From NCBI RefSeq assembly GCF_026274175.1, contig NZ_JAPHNL010000302.1, positions 1 to 35,154 of the forward strand: 35,154 nt of DNA, read 5' to 3'. Shown piece after piece: positions 31,576-35,154 of the stretch; position 1 is the first letter of the stretch, and every line of letters begins with the position of its first letter. This DNA comes from Streptomyces beihaiensis (lineage in GTDB: Bacteria > Actinomycetota > Actinomycetes > Streptomycetales > Streptomycetaceae). Position numbers and translations under genes: made by a program. Under the pieces are notes generated by a model. That model was not told where the DNA came from. It made no database searches and saw nothing but the letters and a program-made list of their open reading frames with translations.

Positions 31576-34500
31576 GTGTCAAAGCCGCCCTTCACGCACC
31601 TGCACGTCCACACCCAGTACTCGATGCTGGACGGTGCCGCGCGGCTGAGCGACATGTTCAAGGCGTGCAACGAGATGGGCATGACCCACATCGCCATGTC
31701 CGACCACGGCAACCTGCACGGGGCGTACGACTTCTTCCACTCCGCGAAGAAGGCGGGCGTGACGCCGATCATCGGCATCGAGGCGTACGTGGCGCCCGAG
31801 TCCCGGCGCAACAAGCGCAAGATCCGCTGGGGCCAGCCGCACCAGAAGCGGGACGACGTGTCCGGTTCGGGTGGTTACACGCACAAGACGATCTGGGCGG
31901 CGAACAAGACGGGCCTGCACAACCTGTTCAAGCTGTCCTCGGACGCGTACGCGGAGGGCTGGCTGCAGAAGTGGCCGCGCATGGACAAGGAGACCATCGC
32001 GCAGTGGAGCGAGGGGCTCATCGCCTCCACCGGATGCCCCTCCGGCGAGCTGCAGACCCGGCTGCGCCTGGGCCAGTACGACGAGGCACTGAAGGCCGCC
32101 TCCGACTACCAGGACATCTTCGGCAAGGACCGGTACTTCCTGGAGCTGATGGACCACGGCATCGAGATCGAGCGCCGCGTCCGCGACGGCCTCCTCGACA
32201 TCGGCAAGAAGCTCGGCATCCCGCCGCTGGTCACCAACGACTCGCACTACACGTACGCGCACGAGGCGAGCGCCCATGACGCGCTGCTGTGCATCCAGAC
32301 CGGCAAGAACCTCTCCGACCCGGACCGCTTCCGCTTCGACGGCACCGGCTACTACCTGAAGTCCACGGACGAGATGTACGCCATCGACTCCTCGGACGCC
32401 TGGCAGGAGGGCTGCCGCAACACCCTCCTGGTGGCCGAGCAGATCGACACCACCGGCATGTTCGAGAAGCGCGACCTCATGCCGAAGTTCGAGATCCCGG
32501 AAGAGGGCTACACCGAGATCACCTGGTTCAAGGAGGAAGTGCGGCGGGGCATGAACCGCCGGTACCCCGCGGGTGTCCCCGAGGACCGCCAGAAGCAGGC
32601 GGACTACGAGATGGACATCATCATCCAGATGGGGTTCCCGGGCTACTTCCTCGTGGTCGCCGACTTCATCATGTGGGCGAAGAACAACGGCATCGCGGTC
32701 GGCCCCGGCCGAGGCTCGGCGGCCGGTTCCATCGTCGCCTACGCCATGGGCATCACCGACCTCGACCCGATCGAGCACGGCCTGATCTTCGAGCGGTTCC
32801 TCAACCCCGAGCGCGTCTCCATGCCCGACGTCGACATCGACTTCGACGAGCGCAGGCGCGTCGAGGTCATCCGGTACGTGACCGAGAAGTACGGCGAGGA
32901 CAAGGTCGCCATGATCGGCACGTACGGCAAGATCAAGGCCAAGAACGCGATCAAGGACTCCGCGCGCGTGCTCGGCTATCCGTACGCGATGGGCGACCGC
33001 ATCACCAAGGCGATGCCCGCCGACGTCCTCGGCAAGGGCATCGACCTCGACGGCATCACCAACCCCGAGCACCCCCGCTACTCGGAGGCGGGCGAGGTGC
33101 GGGCGATGTACGAGAACGAGCCGGACGTCAAGAAGGTCATCGACACCGCCAAGGGCGTCGAGGGGCTGGTCCGGCAGATGGGCGTGCACGCCGCGGGCGT
33201 CATCATGTCCAGCGAGACCATCACCGACCACGCGCCGGTCTGGGTGCGGCACACGGACGGCGTGACCATCACACAGTGGGACTACCCGCAGTGCGAGTCG
33301 CTCGGCCTGCTCAAGATGGACTTCCTGGGCCTCAGGAACCTCACCATCATGGACGACGCCGTGAAGATGGTGGAGGCCAACAAGGGCAAGAAGCTGGAGC
33401 TCCTGGAGGTCCCGCTCGACGACCCGAAGACCTTCGAGATGCTCTGCCGCGGTGACACCCTCGGCGTCTTCCAGTTCGACGGCGGCCCGATGCGCTCCCT
33501 GCTGCGCCAGATGCAGCCCGACAACTTCGAGGACATCTCCGCCGTCTCCGCCCTGTACCGGCCGGGCCCGATGGGCATGAACTCGCACATCAACTACGCC
33601 GAGCGCAAGAACGGCCGCCAGGAGATCACCCCGATCCACCCGGAGCTCGAAGAGCCCCTGAAGGAGACGCTCGGCCTGACCTACGGCCTGATCGTGTACC
33701 AGGAGCAGGTGCAGAAGGCCGCCCAGATCGTCGCCGGGTACTCGCTCGGCGAGGCCGACATCCTCCGCCGCGTCATGGGCAAGAAGAAGCCCGAGGAACT
33801 CGCGAAGAACTTCACCATCTTCCAGGAGGGCGCCCGCAAGAACGGCTACAGCGACGAGGCGATCCAGGCCCTGTGGGACGTCCTGGTGCCCTTCGCCGGC
33901 TACGCGTTCAACAAGGCGCACTCCTCCGCGTACGGCCTGGTCACCTACTGGACCGCGTACCTGAAGGCCAACTACCCGGCCGAGTACATGGCGGCGCTGC
34001 TCACCTCGGTCAAGGACGACAAGGACAAGTCGGCCGTCTACCTCAACGAGTGCCGGCGCATGAAGATCAAGGTGCTCCCGCCGGACGTCAACGAGTCGGT
34101 GCACAACTTCGCCGCCCAGGGCGACGACGTGATCCTCTTCGGCCTCGAAGCGGTGCGCAACGTGGGCACCAACGTCGTGGAATCGGTCATCCGGGCACGC
34201 AAGGCGAAGGGGAAGTTCACCTCCTTCCCCGACTACCTGGACAAGATCGAGGCCGCCGCCTGCAACAAGCGCACCACCGAATCGCTCATCAAGGCGGGCG
34301 CGTTCGACACCATGGGCCACACCCGCAAGGGCCTCACCGCCCAGTACGAACCGATGATCGACAACGTGGTCGCGGTCAAGCGCAAGGAGGCCGAGGGCCA
34401 GTTCGACCTCTTCGGCGGCATGGGCGACGGCGACGGCGACTCCTCCGAGCCGGGCTTCGGCCTCGACGTCGAGTTCTCCACCGACGAGTGGGACAAGACG

Positions 34501-35124
34501 TACCTGCTCGCCCAGGAGCGCGAGATGCTCGGCCTGTACGTCTCCGACCACCCGCTCTTCGGCCTGGAGCACGTCCTGTCCGACAAGGCCGACGCGGGCA
34601 TCGGCCAGCTCACCGGCGGCGACTTCGCCGACGGCGCCGTCGTCACCGTCGGCGGCATCATCTCGGGCCTCCAGCGCAAGATGACCAAGCAGGGCAACGC
34701 CTGGGCCATCGCCACCGTCGAGGACCTCGCCGGTTCCATCGAGTGCATGTTCTTCCCGGCCACCTACCAGCTCGTCTCGACCCAGCTGGTCGAGGACGCC
34801 GTCGTGTTCGTCAAGGGCCGCCTCGACAAGCGCGAGGACGTGCCGCGCCTGGTCGCCATGGAGATGCAGGTCCCCGACCTGTCCAACGCGGGCGCCAACG
34901 CCCCGGTGATCCTCACCATCCCCGCCCTGAAGGTCACCCCGCCCATGGTCAGCCGCCTCGGCGAGATCCTCTCCCACCACCGCGGCGACAGCGAGGTGCG
35001 CATCAAGCTCCAGGGACCCCGCAAGACCACCGTGCTCCGCCTCGACCGGCACCGCGTCAAGCCCGACCCGGCGCTCTTCGGCGACCTGAAGGTGCTGCTC
35101 GGCCCGGCCTGCCTGGCGGGATGA
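31576..35124 (+). CDS. dnaE: DNA polymerase III alpha subunit DnaE
   Basis: Replicative C-family DNA polymerase, 1182 aa, complete. The N-terminal PHP domain has HLHVHTQYS (8-16), SDHGN (42-46), GIEAYV and NDSHYTY, with metal-binding residues apparently intact. The palm carries GPGRGSAAGS and the catalytic PDVDIDFDE (417-425, D418 and D420). A C-terminal beta-clamp motif QFDLF is at 942-946, followed by an OB domain (VTVGGIISGLQRKMTKQG). This is the DnaE1 type of actinobacteria, in which the PHP domain proofreads. The GTG at 31576 follows GGAGG by 8 bases. Only 30 non-coding bases follow the stop in the window. Confidence 0.98.
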   Translation: MSKPPFTHLHVHTQYSMLDGAARLSDMFKACNEMGMTHIAMSDHGNLHGAYDFFHSAKKAGVTPIIGIEAYVAPESRRNKRKIRWGQPHQKRDDVSGSGGYTHKTIWAANKTGLHNLFKLSSDAYAEGWLQKWPRMDKETIAQWSEGLIASTGCPSGELQTRLRLGQYDEALKAASDYQDIFGKDRYFLELMDHGIEIERRVRDGLLDIGKKLGIPPLVTNDSHYTYAHEASAHDALLCIQTGKNLSDPDRFRFDGTGYYLKSTDEMYAIDSSDAWQEGCRNTLLVAEQIDTTGMFEKRDLMPKFEIPEEGYTEITWFKEEVRRGMNRRYPAGVPEDRQKQADYEMDIIIQMGFPGYFLVVADFIMWAKNNGIAVGPGRGSAAGSIVAYAMGITDLDPIEHGLIFERFLNPERVSMPDVDIDFDERRRVEVIRYVTEKYGEDKVAMIGTYGKIKAKNAIKDSARVLGYPYAMGDRITKAMPADVLGKGIDLDGITNPEHPRYSEAGEVRAMYENEPDVKKVIDTAKGVEGLVRQMGVHAAGVIMSSETITDHAPVWVRHTDGVTITQWDYPQCESLGLLKMDFLGLRNLTIMDDAVKMVEANKGKKLELLEVPLDDPKTFEMLCRGDTLGVFQFDGGPMRSLLRQMQPDNFEDISAVSALYRPGPMGMNSHINYAERKNGRQEITPIHPELEEPLKETLGLTYGLIVYQEQVQKAAQIVAGYSLGEADILRRVMGKKKPEELAKNFTIFQEGARKNGYSDEAIQALWDVLVPFAGYAFNKAHSSAYGLVTYWTAYLKANYPAEYMAALLTSVKDDKDKSAVYLNECRRMKIKVLPPDVNESVHNFAAQGDDVILFGLEAVRNVGTNVVESVIRARKAKGKFTSFPDYLDKIEAAACNKRTTESLIKAGAFDTMGHTRKGLTAQYEPMIDNVVAVKRKEAEGQFDLFGGMGDGDGDSSEPGFGLDVEFSTDEWDKTYLLAQEREMLGLYVSDHPLFGLEHVLSDKADAGIGQLTGGDFADGAVVTVGGIISGLQRKMTKQGNAWAIATVEDLAGSIECMFFPATYQLVSTQLVEDAVVFVKGRLDKREDVPRLVAMEMQVPDLSNAGANAPVILTIPALKVTPPMVSRLGEILSHHRGDSEVRIKLQGPRKTTVLRLDRHRVKPDPALFGDLKVLLGPACLAG

Positions 35125-35154
35125 CACGGCCGTAGGCACAGGTGAGGGGCGGGG

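Noticed and set aside
31579-35139. Very long open frame on the minus strand opposite dnaE (about 1186 codons)
   Set aside because: High-GC codon bias keeps antisense frames open. The product is Val/Asp/Leu/His-rich without recognisable domains, and dnaE on the plus strand is unambiguous.
1-35154. A wholly new multi-gene defence, biosynthetic or mobile system
   Set aside because: Gene content is conserved dcw, translation, replication and common accessory genes. I saw no transposase, integrase, att site, toxin-antitoxin pair or biosynthetic cluster.

Overview
This window is a chromosomal piece of a very high-GC actinomycete, almost certainly a Streptomyces or close relative. The evidence is codon use dominated by G/C third positions, frequent GTG starts and GTGA/ATGA overlaps, a DivIVA with a long Pro/Gln/Gly-rich insert, a SepF-YlmG-DivIVA block after ftsZ, and gene order matching the Streptomyces division and cell wall (dcw) cluster. 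Species names are recalled from knowledge, not from a search.

Region 1 (1-16492, all plus strand) is the dcw cluster: the tail of an FtsL-like gene, ftsI, murE, murF, mraY, murD, ftsW, murG, ftsQ, ftsZ, pgeF (ylmD), ylmE, sepF, ylmG (yggT) and divIVA. The Mur proteins build lipid II. FtsW and FtsI polymerise and cross-link it at the septum. FtsQ, FtsZ and SepF form the division machine, and DivIVA directs polar growth. Spacing is tight, with four-base overlaps between murF/mraY and mraY/murD. The regulatory gaps are 2033-2187 (ftsI-murE), 7683-7784 (murD-ftsW, with a hairpin, a 16-bp palindrome and a possible leader ORF), 11069-11379 (ftsQ-ftsZ, with paired GACAC sites, an inverted repeat and a 12-bp tandem repeat) and 14138-14261 (before sepF). 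Two strong hairpins (16536-16580 and 16662-16708) close the cluster against the convergent ileS.

Region 2 (16727-20183, minus) is ileS, a type-2 (eukaryote-like) isoleucyl-tRNA synthetase. Its leader is a clear T-box riboswitch with an isoleucine (AUC) specifier and a layout that suggests translational control. Its HIGH signature reads GAHH.

Region 3 (20415-26452, plus) holds a TraR/DksA-type zinc-finger protein with a histone H1-like Lys/Ala tail, lspA, an RluD-type pseudouridine synthase overlapping a GNAT acetyltransferase, a CPA1 Na+/H+ antiporter and an SDR oxidoreductase.

Region 4 (26468-31300) has a minus-strand MscS channel, a divergent plus-strand dienelactone hydrolase-family protein, and a minus-strand run of DUF2252 protein, integral membrane protein and DsbA-like thioredoxin-fold protein. 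Region 5 (31576-35124, plus) is complete dnaE, the replicative DNA polymerase III alpha subunit.

I saw no mobile element, CRISPR array, tRNA or rRNA gene. Nothing here looks like a wholly new multi-gene system. The observations most worth pursuing are regulatory or structural: the ileS T-box, the GAHH signature of IleRS, the ftsW leader, the ftsZ upstream architecture, the atypical codon patch in ftsQ and the H1-tailed DksA-like protein.
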